Assembly: GCF_021018895.1 (NCBI RefSeq)
Contig: NC_079384.1
Span: forward strand, 17,143,140-17,207,139
Direction: 5' to 3'
DNA: 64,000 nt
From: Seriola aureovittata
Taxonomy: Eukaryota > Chordata > Actinopteri > Carangiformes > Carangidae
Below, piece by piece: positions 50,401 through 55,869 of the stretch (its first letter is position 1; each line of letters begins with the position of its first letter). The notes under the pieces are model-generated. The model was given only the letters and a program-made list of their open reading frames with translations. It did no database searches and was not told the DNA's origin. The position numbers and the translations under genes were made by a program.

Positions 50401-50769
50401 AGAAGAACTTCCCTCAGGCGAGAAAACATCAGAGGACAACTGAATATTACAGAAGGATTTTTCCTAAAAGTTAAACAGCATGTAAATTACAACAAAGTAA
50501 AACATCCCTGTGCTTTTTGTCTAGCTCATGCAGGTGGGGGTGGGGGGCTTCCCATGTTACCTGAGATGACAATGCAAGTGTCTTTGTTTCTCCTCTTCAT
50601 GGCTTTGTAAGCAGCGTCAGCGATGGCGAAGAGGTGGGGCGGCCTCTCGTACAGCTCGCGGCCCTTGTACTGCTCCACGGTGTCGCGGCCGTAGATGTTC
50701 ATGGCACGGTAAGGATTGACGGACACCACCACCTCTCCGATGTAAGTGTAGATCCTCCCCTTCTCAAAC
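5328..50769 (-). CDS. myo1d: Unconventional myosin-Id gene, partial: coding exons 2-20
   Basis: Class I myosin: an actin-based, membrane-binding monomeric motor with calmodulin light chains. Its orthologues act in endosomal and ciliary traffic and set left-right chirality in fly, frog and zebrafish (established knowledge). Nineteen exons with AG/GT borders join in frame to 869 whole codons. Counting from the first whole codon: P-loop GESGAGKT at 70-77, switch [10 protein letters not shown] at 124-132, switch II DIYGFE at 351-356, IQ motifs at 673-683 and 696-705, and TH1 tail from about 780 to the break at 869. Myo1d is favoured over its nearest paralogue myo1g because exons 4, 8, 11 and 14 follow Myo1D closely, for example [20 protein letters not shown] and [17 protein letters not shown]. 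The first coding exon and the C-terminal ~100 residues are not in the window. No stop or frameshift interrupts the reading frame, so the gene looks functional. Confidence 0.95.
5646..5750 (-). CDS. myo1d: myo1d exon 19: TH1 tail
   Basis: Thirty-five codons, phase 0: [20 protein letters not shown] then [15 protein letters not shown]. KDKxMxVLFSCxVRK is a conserved basic strand of the PH-like TH1 fold that binds acidic phospholipids. Acceptor gtggttttcag, donor GTAGAG. Confidence 0.93.
5751..6352 (-). other. myo1d intron 18
   Basis: 602 bases of AT-rich sequence with a normal GT donor and AG acceptor. I see no gene or named repeat in it. Confidence 0.8.
6353..6491 (-). CDS. myo1d: myo1d exon 18: TH1 tail, N-terminal part
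   Basis: One base completing Arg, then 46 codons [20 protein letters not shown] to [11 protein letters not shown]. The segment QVRAKV...[19 protein letters not shown] is the Myo1D/G tail block. The opening WWAW is unusual compared with the WRAS of mammals. Acceptor accctccag, donor GTGAGT. Confidence 0.94.
6492..7210 (-). other. myo1d intron 17
   Basis: 719 bases. It contains a minus-oriented LINE-type 3' tail (7045-7100) next to an AT-dinucleotide-rich patch (7100-7140); the rest is featureless. Confidence 0.8.
7045..7100 (-). mobile_element. LINE-type 3' tail fragment
   Basis: On the minus strand it reads GAATTTCCCCCAGGGGATAA then ATAAAGTATC and a short TATC/GATA repeat, the shared 3' end of many fish non-LTR elements. 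Only the tail is present. Confidence 0.5.
7211..7434 (-). CDS. myo1d: myo1d exon 17: IQ motifs and start of tail
   Basis: Seventy-four codons plus AG of a split Arg. [10 protein letters not shown] completes IQ1 begun in exon 16 and [11 protein letters not shown] is IQ2; both bind calmodulin in orthologues. [20 protein letters not shown] begins the tail linker. Acceptor ttctgcag, donor GTACTC. The first codon is GTG, not a start codon. Confidence 0.96.
12396..12451 (+). repeat. G-rich minisatellite (GGGGT)n, G-quadruplex candidate
   Basis: Repeated GGGGT units with longer G runs on the plus strand, at least eight runs of three or more G. Because myo1d is transcribed from minus, the G-rich strand is the template strand. 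Confidence 0.8.
16252..16335. repeat. Dispersed repeat fragment, GGGCTGCAAC family
   Basis: Only one end is present: TAGGGCTGAATTAATTATTG followed by TTGATTAACTGTTTAGTCTG and ATAAAA. Confidence 0.45.
17492..17699 (-). CDS. myo1d: myo1d exon 16: converter and start of IQ1
   Basis: One base completing Arg, then 69 codons [20 protein letters not shown] to [27 protein letters not shown] is the converter end leading into the lever arm; the exon finishes inside the first IQ motif. Acceptor cttcctccag, donor GTGAGA. Confidence 0.96.
19190..19602. repeat. Dispersed repeat, near full length, GGGCTGCAAC family
   Basis: Starts AGGCTGCAACTAACTATTAT and ends TAATCACTGCAGC, with both ends in inverted relation (GCTGCA...TGCAGC) and the internal TATAAAACATCAGAAAATAT and GAGTCCAAAACTCA words. 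About 413 bp, the most complete copy in the window. Confidence 0.7.
21368..21373 (-). terminator. Candidate poly(A) signal for the nested coiled-coil gene
   Basis: AATAAA on the minus strand about 250 bases downstream of the stop codon of the coiled-coil ORF, the nearest canonical hexamer. Such hexamers are common by chance in AT-rich introns. Confidence 0.35.
21548..21559 (-). other. A12 tract 61 bases after the nested ORF stop
   Basis: Twelve uninterrupted A on the minus strand (T on plus), followed by further A-rich sequence. It could be the relic of a retroposition poly(A) tail, or just one of many A-runs in these introns. No target-site duplication was identified. Confidence 0.4.
21621..22604 (-). 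CDS. Intronless coiled-coil protein gene nested in myo1d intron 15
   Basis: An uninterrupted 327-residue ORF on the same strand as myo1d. I do not recognise the protein. The start is the first of two tandem ATGs (G at -3); the open frame extends 18 codons further without another ATG. Residues 5-22 are a dense Arg/Lys block resembling a nuclear or nucleolar signal. Residues about 41-110 and 154-309 are Leu/Glu/Lys/Gln-rich with heptad spacing and no proline, predicting long coiled coils; 111-152 is a polar Ser/Thr/Gln linker. The C-terminus is basic then hydrophobic ([15 protein letters not shown]), possibly an amphipathic membrane or lipid anchor with a terminal Cys. No signal peptide or transmembrane span is seen. 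It could be a retroposed gene, a lineage-specific gene, or an alternative 3' exon of myo1d. Function is not inferable beyond a scaffold-like coiled coil. Confidence 0.7.
   Translation of the reverse strand: MMNTRRNRKRQKTKKGRRGKGKNLQGQQMQEPLATTSNSIVQEDKLQKVMRENARLKDQRLHSQHKQHQAKCKLAAACKTNTELKIKLEEARHHLLKSKNEVVSLDIKMDMTEQRPQNASVCASSQGTKATQPAEQSRTILQTGADNSQEAAGDQLEKVRAFDVLKKEVLQSEIAQLKERLRVAEVLRLKNNTVALELRAELQKKNVALVEAQSKVGQLEKDLQQVASHVAQIEQLKKVNAEVTAVRKSLEEKVRINLEQRQEVMASLQKEMERLQESLTERQQVEREWEADMASKLDDLESRVKEMMDKTPKRRRGWLARLFRCSR
23979..24005. repeat. (AAGG)n tetranucleotide repeat
   Basis: About six tandem AAGG units at the start of a long purine-rich stretch that runs to about 24640. Confidence 0.85.
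25186..25365. repeat. Dispersed repeat fragment, GGGCTGCAAC family
   Basis: Begins TTAGAGCTGAACTCATTTAT and holds TCAAATGCGAGGCTTTGCTG and TTGGGTTTTGGACTGATG, matching the variant also seen at 33422-33680. Confidence 0.5.
25372..25528 (-). mobile_element. tRNA-derived SINE
   Basis: Read on the minus strand from 25528, it has an A-box-like block (GTGGTAGCCGAACGGGCGCA, 25502-25521) and a B-box-like block (GGGTTTGACTCC, 25454-25465) at the spacing of a tRNA promoter. These are followed by a tail containing TCTCTCCCTGCATTTCCTGT, known from many teleost copies. It lies in the sense orientation 38 bases downstream of exon 15. Not a functional tRNA: the stems do not pair well. Confidence 0.65.
25567..25733 (-). 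CDS. myo1d: myo1d exon 15: SH1/SH2 helix region
   Basis: Fifty-five codons plus AG of a split Arg. [12 protein letters not shown] and [20 protein letters not shown] are the invariant SH1-helix and pre-converter segments. Acceptor ccctctgtag, donor GTACCC. A tRNA-derived SINE begins 38 bases into the following intron. Confidence 0.96.
25987..26119 (-). CDS. myo1d: myo1d exon 14: lower 50-kDa / SH1-side helix
   Basis: One base completing Ser, then 44 codons [20 protein letters not shown] to [14 protein letters not shown]. Acceptor gtctgaccag, donor GTGAGC. The run [19 protein letters not shown] is the class I signature at the actin-binding strut and is the Myo1D version. Confidence 0.97.
26540..26920. 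repeat. Dispersed repeat rich in GACGT/AACGTT words
   Basis: Starts near CAGCAGGCTACGGACGTCAA and repeats short palindromic words (GACGTC, GACGTT, AACGTT) at about 26560, 26581, 26650, 26689 and 26803, with TGACGTCAAAACCCAACATT. Recognised as a common teleost interspersed repeat; class not determined. Confidence 0.5.
27159..27170. repeat. Short (GT)n, (CA)n in the transcript, after exon 13
   Basis: Twelve-base run beginning three bases inside intron 13, so the donor reads GTGACACACACAC. A second short run is at 27132-27142. Confidence 0.85.
27174..27248 (-). CDS. myo1d: myo1d exon 13: 75-bp motor exon
   Basis: One base completing Val, then 24 codons [24 protein letters not shown], then AG of a split Ser. 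Acceptor tcttttcacag, donor GTGACA. It encodes the conserved FIDKNKD motif and is a multiple of three with matching phases, so skipping would keep the frame. It is flanked by (UG)n upstream and (CA)n directly downstream in the pre-mRNA. Confidence 0.94.
27284..27310. repeat. (CA)n, (UG)n in the transcript, upstream of exon 13
   Basis: Perfect 27-bp dinucleotide run ending 35 bases upstream of the exon 13 acceptor in transcript sense. Confidence 0.95.
27771..27816. repeat. (TG)n microsatellite
   Basis: 46-bp perfect TG run in intron 12. Confidence 0.95.
29003..29073 (-). CDS. myo1d: myo1d exon 12: actin-binding loop region
   Basis: Seventy-one bases: 23 codons [23 protein letters not shown] plus GT of a split Val, with acceptor tctctgcag and perfect donor [20 protein letters not shown] is the conserved stretch around the cardiomyopathy (actin-binding) loop. 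It is too short to show as an independent ORF and was located by homology and frame. Confidence 0.94.
29829..29882. repeat. (CA)n microsatellite, interrupted
   Basis: CA run with AA and CG interruptions in intron 11. Confidence 0.95.
30749..30775. repeat. (GT)n microsatellite
   Basis: 27-bp GT run in intron 11 within an AG-rich region. Confidence 0.95.
30954..30973. repeat. (GT)n microsatellite
   Basis: 20-bp GT run in intron 11. Confidence 0.9.
33156..33225. repeat. Long (TG)n microsatellite
   Basis: About 70 bp of uninterrupted TG, preceded by a short GTG-rich lead-in; likely highly polymorphic. Confidence 0.95.
33422..33680. repeat. Dispersed repeat fragment, GGGCTGCAAC family
   Basis: Contains CTAAAACAATTAATTATAAA, GCAAATGTGAGGTTTTGTTG and TTTTGGTTTTGAATAGTTGG, the same variant as at 25186. 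Confidence 0.5.
34217..34460. repeat. Dispersed repeat, GGGCTGCAAC family
   Basis: Starts GGGTTGCAACTAAAATGCTG, continues with CCCAAAGTGATCATTGTCTT and CCAAACCCAAAGATATTGAA and TTTAAGAAACTGCAACCA, in the order of the family consensus. Confidence 0.6.
34967..35049. repeat. (GA)n microsatellite
   Basis: About 83 bp of GA with short interruptions (GACAGA, GAAACA); CU-rich in the transcript. Confidence 0.95.
35395..35680 (+). pseudogene. Tc1-like transposase C-terminal relic, family A
   Basis: Plus-strand sequence around 35461 translates as [10 protein letters not shown], the conserved DxNPIE(H) step of Tc1/mariner DDE transposases, followed by a diverged tail matching SPPSSS..EEW..S.. with frameshifts. 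Shares the tail with 54930-55160. Inactive. Confidence 0.6.
37600..37960 (+). pseudogene. Tc1-like transposase central-domain relic
   Basis: The plus strand contains the transposase core around the second catalytic Asp: [16 protein letters not shown], [18 protein letters not shown] and ATAYLSI segments in changing frames, then HVHPFMAT. Frameshifts and stops show it is dead. Probably from the same family as 35395-35680. Confidence 0.6.
38763..38817. repeat. (GT)n microsatellite, interrupted
   Basis: 55-bp GT run with CG and TT interruptions in intron 11. Confidence 0.95.
39506..39527. repeat. (TC)n microsatellite
   Basis: Short TC run in a C/T-rich stretch of intron 11. Confidence 0.85.
43406..43576 (-). 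CDS. myo1d: myo1d exon 11: lower 50-kDa region
   Basis: Fifty-seven codons, phase 0, from [20 protein letters not shown] via [16 protein letters not shown] to HAHYTSRK. Acceptor cttctatcag, donor GTAGGA. The peptide is almost that of Myo1D; Myo1G has a different sequence around DLVE. A 14.3 kb intron follows. Confidence 0.96.
43769..43883 (-). CDS. myo1d: myo1d exon 10: relay helix
   Basis: One base completing Ser, then 38 codons: [20 protein letters not shown] through [12 protein letters not shown]. This is the invariant relay-helix segment of myosins. Acceptor tatgctacag, donor GTACGA after CAT. It joins exon 11 directly at IDYFNN. Confidence 0.96.
44079..44224 (-). CDS. myo1d: myo1d exon 9: switch II
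   Basis: Forty-eight codons plus two bases of a split Ser. Reads [20 protein letters not shown], then [22 protein letters not shown] is switch II, which senses nucleotide state and moves the relay helix. Acceptor catcctcag, donor GTTTGG. A Gln replaces the Asp usual in mammalian Myo1D just after the switch (FQNN versus FDNN). Confidence 0.96.
44225..44589 (-). other. myo1d intron 8
   Basis: 365 bases with a weak GTTATT donor and a normal acceptor. No repeat or RNA recognised. Confidence 0.8.
44590..44793 (-). CDS. myo1d: myo1d exon 8: motor, helix with [11 protein letters not shown]
   Basis: Sixty-eight codons, phase 0, from [20 protein letters not shown] to [27 protein letters not shown] and [13 protein letters not shown] match Myo1D. 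The acceptor follows a CT-microsatellite polypyrimidine tract. The donor is poor, AAG|GTTATT, but exon 9 must start at AMYERLF, and no better GT keeps the frame. Confidence 0.94.
44796..44826. repeat. (GA)n forming the exon 8 polypyrimidine tract
   Basis: In transcript sense a CUCU run ends just before the exon 8 acceptor ctctttccag, so the microsatellite doubles as the splice-site pyrimidine tract. Confidence 0.85.
44862..45225. mobile_element. Rearranged MITE-like copy, AAAGGAATAG family
   Basis: Starts in forward sense (TTAAAGGAATATTTTGACC, then TTAGCTTAGCTTAGCAT), but from about 44990 the same family reads in reverse (TATAAAACCACAACTTG; GTACAGACATGAGAGTATC; AAATAAGCATATTTCT). Two partial copies head to head, or an internal inversion. 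Confidence 0.55.
45761..45877 (-). CDS. myo1d: myo1d exon 7: motor
   Basis: Thirty-nine codons, phase 0, from [20 protein letters not shown] to [14 protein letters not shown], which is the standard class I helix before the GN(L)xF strand. Acceptor ccctctccag, donor GTAATA. Residues MKVIGF and [10 protein letters not shown] are near-identical to mammalian Myo1D. Confidence 0.95.
45878..46479 (-). other. myo1d intron 6
   Basis: 602 bases, with a short G-run (around 45887-45912) near the exon 7 acceptor. No gene or named repeat seen. Confidence 0.8.
46480..46575 (-). CDS. myo1d: myo1d exon 6: motor, upper 50-kDa region
   Basis: Thirty-two codons, phase 0 at both ends: [20 protein letters not shown] then [12 protein letters not shown]. 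The acceptor is ttctctaccag and the donor GTACAC. In the transcript a (GU)n run ends only about 17 bases upstream of the acceptor. This is a variable part of the motor; the match to Myo1D is weaker here than in exons 4 or 11 but clearly better than to Myo1G. Confidence 0.93.
46593..46612. repeat. (AC)n, (GU)n in the transcript, upstream of exon 6
   Basis: Twenty-base run ending about 17 bases before the exon 6 acceptor. Confidence 0.9.
46616..47092 (+). mobile_element. LINE 3' end (relic), antisense to myo1d
   Basis: The plus strand encodes a peptide ending (46636-46881) with [20 protein letters not shown], which resembles the C-terminus of fish non-LTR retrotransposon ORF2 proteins (DNPSHPL block followed by an Arg-rich stretch). 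An AT-rich 3' UTR follows, then the tail motif GAATTTCAATAATAGG and short CTTAT repeats. 5'-truncated, as usual for LINEs. Confidence 0.6.
47427..47480. repeat. (AC)n, (GU)n in the transcript, downstream of exon 5
   Basis: A perfect run (47427-47463) and a degenerate continuation (ACAAACGCACACAAACACAC) that reaches to within about ten bases of the exon 5 donor. Confidence 0.9.
47491..47544 (-). CDS. myo1d: myo1d exon 5: 18-codon motor exon
   Basis: A 54-bp exon reading [18 protein letters not shown], phase 0 at both ends, with a long T-rich tract and cccaatag acceptor and a strong GTAAGT donor. The intron after it starts with a UG-rich run that continues into a long (GT)n microsatellite. Because the exon is frame-preserving, skipping it would remove 18 residues of the upper 50-kDa region without a shift. 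Confidence 0.94.
47545..48014 (-). other. myo1d intron 4
   Basis: 470 AT-rich bases with a run of 12 T (transcript sense) in the polypyrimidine tract before exon 5. Nothing else seen. Confidence 0.8.
48015..48180 (-). CDS. myo1d: myo1d exon 4: switch I
   Basis: Fifty-five codons after one base of the split Arg, with a ccccag acceptor and GTAAAG donor. Contains [20 protein letters not shown] followed by switch [12 protein letters not shown], which contacts the nucleotide gamma-phosphate and magnesium, then the invariant [20 protein letters not shown]. This is the most conserved exon and a main reason for calling myo1d; the paralogue Myo1G differs here (for example NH instead of ND before NSSRFGK). 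Confidence 0.97.
48181..49812 (-). other. myo1d intron 3
   Basis: 1632 bases, AT-rich. I see no gene, RNA or recognisable repeat. Confidence 0.8.
49813..49906 (-). CDS. myo1d: myo1d exon 3: P-loop (Walker A)
   Basis: Ninety-four bases between a ttttttccag acceptor and a GTGAGC donor. It supplies two bases of Gly, then [20 protein letters not shown] and [10 protein letters not shown], and two bases of a split Arg. ESGAGKT is the nucleotide phosphate-binding loop. The exon was found by translating the minus strand between exons 2 and 4, since it is too short to stand out alone. Confidence 0.95.
49907..50560 (-). other. myo1d intron 2
   Basis: 654 bases with no recognised element apart from a short G-rich patch just inside the exon 2 donor (around 50533-50547). 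Confidence 0.8.
50561..50769 (-). CDS. myo1d: myo1d exon 2: N-terminal motor, start of P-loop
   Basis: Begins after a cctcag acceptor with the last base of a split Arg codon, then [20 protein letters not shown], and ends ...DTCIVIS plus one base before a GTAACA donor. It carries the conserved class I block [20 protein letters not shown] in near-identical form. The final base starts the glycine of GESGAGKT, so the P-loop is split across this junction. Length 209 bp. Confidence 0.96.
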
Positions 50770-50895
50770 CTGAGGACACACAAAACAGACATTTAGGAAT
50801 ATGAACTAATATTAAATATGGAAGAAAATACCTCCATTTTATGATTTCTATAATTCTTCATGACTCCAGAATAAGATACAAGGTCATTCTCATCA

Positions 50896-51058
50896 AAGGA
50901 ATAGTTCAACATTTGAGGAAAAGACTTATTCTGGAATAGATTTAGATAAGATTGGAACCACTCTCATGTCTGTACAGAGTGGTATTGCACTCCCCATCTA
51001 AATCTCTACCTGAGAACAAGTAGGTGTATTTGCAAAAATTCAGATCTATTCCTTTAAA
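50896..51058. mobile_element. Short MITE-like copy, AAAGGAATAG family
   Basis: Begins CAAAGGAATAGTTCAACATT and ends with the reverse complement of TTTAAAGGAATAG, giving short inverted ends around a 160-bp body that contains ACTCTCATGTCTGTACAGAG. Same family as 2142-2180 and 44862-45225. Confidence 0.6.
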
Positions 51059-52070
51059 CATCTGACGCATCAGTCTAGAGTTCTGTGTAGTCATTCCTGT
51101 CATTTAACACTAAAATCATAGTGAAACCTGTAAATTACAATTAGATATGTAGTTGAACGCAGAGCTACTCTCAGGGTCATTCTGGGACATCATACAAAGG
51201 AAACCATGTTAATTTGTAATCTCAAGAGAAAGTGTGTGTCAGTAATGAAAGAATTCACTTTACTTCATAACAAACTGAACTTTAGTCATTATGAATAAGC
51301 TTACATGACACCGACATTGCTAAAATGGAAAACAGGCTATAAATGTTATGAAAATGACTTCATGTCTCCCATCTGTTCATTTTTTAACTGAAGGCAGGTT
51401 AGGTTTTTTTTTTTGTTTGTTTTTTTACACACTTATCACTGACGACAAGGAAGTCTCTACTAGAAACCAATGGGGTGTTCAGGGTTAAGTCCTGCTTCAC
51501 CTCCGACCTCTCTCCTTCCACCAGCATCAGTCAGATGTGTTGTGTGTGTCGACTTCTTCTCTTTGTTTATGCTTGAGATATTTTAGACAATAGTGTGCTT
51601 CCAACTTTGGGGAAGGCCCTTTCCTGTTTCAACATAACAAAATCTCTGTGCACAAAGTCAGGTTCATAAAGAAAATGGTTTACACAGTTTGATGTGGAAG
51701 ATCGAGTTTCACTAAATTACACCTTGTGATAATATGGTCTGTGGGAGCTGGGAAGATGTGTTGCAACCTAAAAAGGTAAAGAAACTGAACTCAGCAGGAA
51801 CGTATATGTGTCACCTTAGATATTAATATCAAAGATATTTATTTAAGATGGAAATGCACCTATTGTATGAAAACTAAAAATACTGACAGGTCATTTGTAA
51901 CTTCAGGTTAAAAGACATCATAATCCCAAGGTTACTGGCAGATATAAAAGGGCTGGATAGAAAGCAGATCATGGCCAACCTCTGTAATGACAAATTCCTT
52001 GGAAATGAGTATCATATTTGTTTGAATGTTTACAAGAATGTAGCTATAATGAATAACACAGGAAAGTGCT

Positions 52071-52396
52071 ATTTAAAGCCACAGTATGTAACTTATTTTT
52101 TCCAATATTTTTTAATTTTTGACCAAGCCTCGCCCTTTTAACCAATCAGAAAAGGCCAAAGTCCGCGGTAGAAACTCATGGCTGTCAATCAATACATGAA
52201 CATGCTTCTGGTCTACCACTAAAACTGCGTATTCAGGCTAGCATTAGCTGCTGGAAGATGTCGCTATAGCTGATGAGGATGTAGGTGAAGGGTTGGAGCG
52301 ACACACAGCAGGGAGAGGGAGGGGTGGGAGCAGCAGAGACGAGTCTCATGCTAGTGCTAGCTTGATTTCCAGAAGTTGCATACTGTAGCTTTAAAT
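52071..52396. mobile_element. MITE with near-perfect terminal inverted repeats
   Basis: The left end (52071-52094) and the reverse complement of the right end (52373-52396) are both ATTTAAAGC-ACAGTATG-AACTT, 24 bases with two mismatches. The 326-bp interior has no coding capacity. The structure is that of a non-autonomous DNA transposon; its family was not identified. Confidence 0.8.
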
Positions 52397-52547
52397 CTTC
52401 CTTCTATGTTGAAATTAATTTTGCTATTACACTCGGATGGACCAGAAGTTATTGGTTGGTTTAGGTTTGATGCCTTTCTGAATGTTCTACTTTTACCACT
52501 GCTGGGTACCACTGCTCTATGTTTGTGCTATACGCTTTATTTGTACT

Positions 52548-52815
52548 CCACAGAGTCTTGACCTCATCCCTTTCCAACACCTTTGGGATGAACTGGACTT
52601 TGACTCAGACCTTATCACCAAATGTCGGAGTTGCACCTAACTAATACTTTTGTGGCTGAATGGGAGAAAATTCCTGCAGCCGGGTTTTAAAATCTGGTGG
52701 AAAGCTTGAACCAGTGGATGCTGTCATAGCAGCTGATTAATGCCCATAGTTTTGAAACAGGATGTTGAACTATCACATGTGGGTGTAATGTTCAGGTGGC
52801 CACATAGTTTTGTGA
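52548..52815 (+). pseudogene. Tc1-like transposon 3' end, family B
   Basis: Plus-strand translation reads LDLIPFQHLWDELDFDSDL, a decayed DLNPIQHLWDELE block, then VAEWEKIPAAGF-like residues. It ends near 52793-52812 with a terminal-repeat-like GGTGGCCACATAGTTTTG, the counterpart of the end seen at 59046. Confidence 0.65.
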
Positions 52816-53769
52816 CTTGTTCTCCCTTTCTGTGCCCTTCTCTCTCTTACTCACAAAATCTCTCTGTCTCTCTGCCCGAGGCCGCCTGCCTGACTTCCTT
52901 CCTCTCCAGTGAGGACCAGGATCCCAGTTTCCCTCCACACAAGAATGATCTCTTTCTTCACAGCTGTTCCTCATAGGTCTATGTAAAGTATTTTTGCTTG
53001 TGGGTTTGAAGCAATTTCCAGAAACAGTCAATCAAGCACTCATATTTGTTTGAAGACAGTCAGATATTGAGATATCATTTTCAGATTAAAATGCAGACTT
53101 GCACAATACTTGTTGGCATAAACAGCCTTGAGCATCAAGCAAAACATTAATGGAGAAGGTGCTGACAGATGCCTGTGACACCCATCTCTTTATTAGTGTT
53201 TTCTAAACCTTGCTTTTTTTTTTAAAGGGATGTGATCCTTGGCCTTTTTAATCTTCCTTATCTTCTCTAAACTTTCTCTAAATGGTTTTGGTAAAGGATT
53301 TGGGTACATATTGATGATAAAAATAAAATGTTTCCAGTACAGACAAAAATACACTTGAGTTTACAAATATACAAAAAAAACTGAGTGGAAGGCGTTATTA
53401 AAAAAAAAAAGTTTCCATTACATTAGATCTATCTTCCAGGGACAAAAGGTCATTTTCACATTTCTCTACACACCAGCAGGAAAAAAATAAACAATAGAGG
53501 GACAGATTACTGTATGAGAGTGTGCAACAGCACAGCGATTAGGTCATCCTTGTGTGTTCAGATTTGCATGTGAGTATTCACAGTGTCTGTCAGGCCATGC
53601 ACAAACTGGCACAAAAGGGTGGAGTGACACAAGACACCCATATTTCCCGGACAGGACGGGATGAGCTGAGCATGATGGAACAGAGAGGAAGTTAGAAGCA
53701 AGTTTCATTGTTAAATTAAGATCATTTCCTTCCAAGGATTGAAATGATGGAGGATTTTGCGTATTTAGG

Positions 53770-53830
53770 ATCATTTGAATGTGAATTTCCCCTAGGGGAT
53801 AAGTAAAGTATCTATCTATCTATCCATCTA
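53770..53830 (+). mobile_element. LINE-type 3' tail fragment
   Basis: Plus-strand GAATTTCCCCTAGGGGATAA followed by GTAAAGTATC and (TATC)n; the same tail as at 7045-7100 in the other orientation. No body is recognisable upstream. Confidence 0.5.
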
Positions 53831-53937
53831 TTTAACCTACAAAATGTGCAAACTTTAAGATGCAGCTGATCATTTTACAAATTATGTGACAGTGTTTTTT
53901 ACATTTCTTATCCCACCAGTTGTTAAAATTCATGGAA

Positions 53938-54236
53938 ACTACAGTTGAAACAATTGATTACTAAATATTAAATTAACTTTTCATGCAAACATGCCAAACA
54001 TTCCCTAGTATAGGACTTTTAATTGAAAGGATTTGCCCTTTTTTGTGATCAAAAACTGAATTTAGGTTCTGGACTAGAAGCAGGAAAAAACAAGACATTT
54101 GATGCCTTCACCTGGTGTTTAGGAAATTAGCATTTTTACTATTTTTTATATTTATGGACCAAACAATTGATCCAGTAAGTGATAACATAATCTGCAGATT
54201 AATCAATAATGAAGATTAATTGATAGTTGCAGCCCT
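53938..54236. repeat. Dispersed repeat, GGGCTGCAAC family (reverse)
   Basis: Ends AATTGATAGTTGCAGCCCT and starts GTTGAAACAATTGATTACTA; internal TGATCAAAAACTGAATTTAG and GGACCAAACAATTGATCCAG fit the family. Confidence 0.65.
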
Positions 54237-54929
54237 AATGGAAACCAACAGTCGCAGAGAACGAAAAAAAAATAACTTCAAACATCTCAACCGTTGTAGA
54301 AAACGAACTGCAAAGAATAAACAGGTTCACTATTATTTTCTACAGTGTAAGCAGCTAAGCTAACATGCTGGCTCTTCCTCCCTCGGTGCTATAGAAAAAG
54401 ACCCATTGTGCCCCCCCCTCTCCTTAGGCAGGAGGCTGCTGTGTGCCCGCTCCATTGTTCAGATGTCAATTGGAGGTCTTTGTCTGAGACGAGCCCTCCG
54501 TCTCCCTCTGCATGGGCCAACACAGCGAGCTGCCCACTCAACGCACATGTACAATGGCCTCTGGGAGATTGTCAACAATGGTTTACACGATGGGAGGGGT
54601 GCATCTGAGATCCCAGCTGGGTATGTTTAGAAGGAAGGTGACGCTATCTGCTCTCCATCATGAGAAGATGTACAGGTATTTTACATATTGGACACTGAGC
54701 TGGTTCCAGCTATTCAGAGGTCTGGAGAGGGGTTAATGAAATACCAGGATTTATCAGGTATTTAATTCTCCACAATCTGGATTATCACCAGGTTACATCA
54801 TCTCTAAATGACTTCTTAATAAAATACCCAGAAAATTTATTAAATATTGTTGTACAGATCAGTTGGAGATGAAAAGAAACCCCTGAATAAATGAGAGATT
54901 TGATGAGTATAAAAATGGGGTAATCATAT

Positions 54930-55160
54930 CCTATGACCTTCACAGTAACCACATTTCAACCCAGGTGAATACCTGTGAGAGATTTTAGACAACTCTCTCT
55001 ACCACCATCATCAAAACAACAAACATGGGACTATCTTTTAGAAGAATGGTGTTCATCTCCTTCAGTTGAGGACTTTGAGAATCTATGCCAAGAAGCACTG
55101 AAGCTGTTCTGGAGCACCTTGCTAAGACACTTAACATTTATTTTTATTGTCAGGATTTGA
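54930..55160 (+). pseudogene. Tc1-like transposase C-terminal relic, family A
   Basis: Encodes LPPSSKQQTWDYLLEEWCSS then ENLCQEALKLFW, the C-terminal end of a Tc1-like transposase, more intact than the copy at 35395-35680. No upstream catalytic domain is left. Confidence 0.65.
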
Positions 55161-55765
55161 GGAATGATCATTAATGATTAAGAAAGATTAATAATAATGA
55201 TTAATGATATCTGTGAAATACTTGATCAACAATTATTAAAAACATTTTTAGTTAAGACGTGACCTTAAAAGAATAAGCAGTATAGCTGATTAATGAATGA
55301 ACTAATGAATCAAAGAAGTTGAACAGCCTCTAAAGATTGGAGTTGTCATTTGTGCAGTCATATTAATACAACTGAGTTGAGCCAGTGAGGTCTGTGCTGT
55401 CTAACACTCAAGCTTATTCAAAATGCACCTTGAACCATGTGACATATGACTTCCTTCTCCTGTAGGAATGAGTTTAACTTTTCCTAATAATTATTACAGA
55501 GATATATAACTTAATTTAAGATCAGCAAAATCGTTAGATGCCGTTTCAAAGCTGACATGGAGTTCAGGCAAAATAAATACTTAGTTACTTTTCATTCGTG
55601 TATGAAGGGGATATCTGTATAAATATTATTATTGGGCGTGTCAGTGTGGCACTGCGGTTCTCATTTTCCCACCCAATAGCAAAACATTACACACTGGACA
55701 AACAAACCGCAACCAAACCATTCAATATGATCATGATTCTTTGTGAAGCTGCACCGTTAACTGAC

Positions 55766-55869
55766 AGAGAAGAGAAGAGAAGAGAAGAGAAGAGAAGAGA
55801 AGAGAAGAGAAGAGAAGAGAAGAGAAGAGAAGAGAAGAGAAGAGAAGAGAAGAGAAGAGAAGAGAAGAA
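55766..55869 (+). repeat. Pentanucleotide repeat (AGAGA)n
   Basis: About 20 perfect tandem copies of AGAGA (equivalently GAAGA) over 104 bp with no interruptions. Confidence 0.95.

Noticed and set aside
17492..50769. Assignment to the paralogue myo1g
   Set aside because: Exons 4, 8, 11 and 14 carry the Myo1D residues (for example [36 protein letters not shown]) where Myo1G differs.
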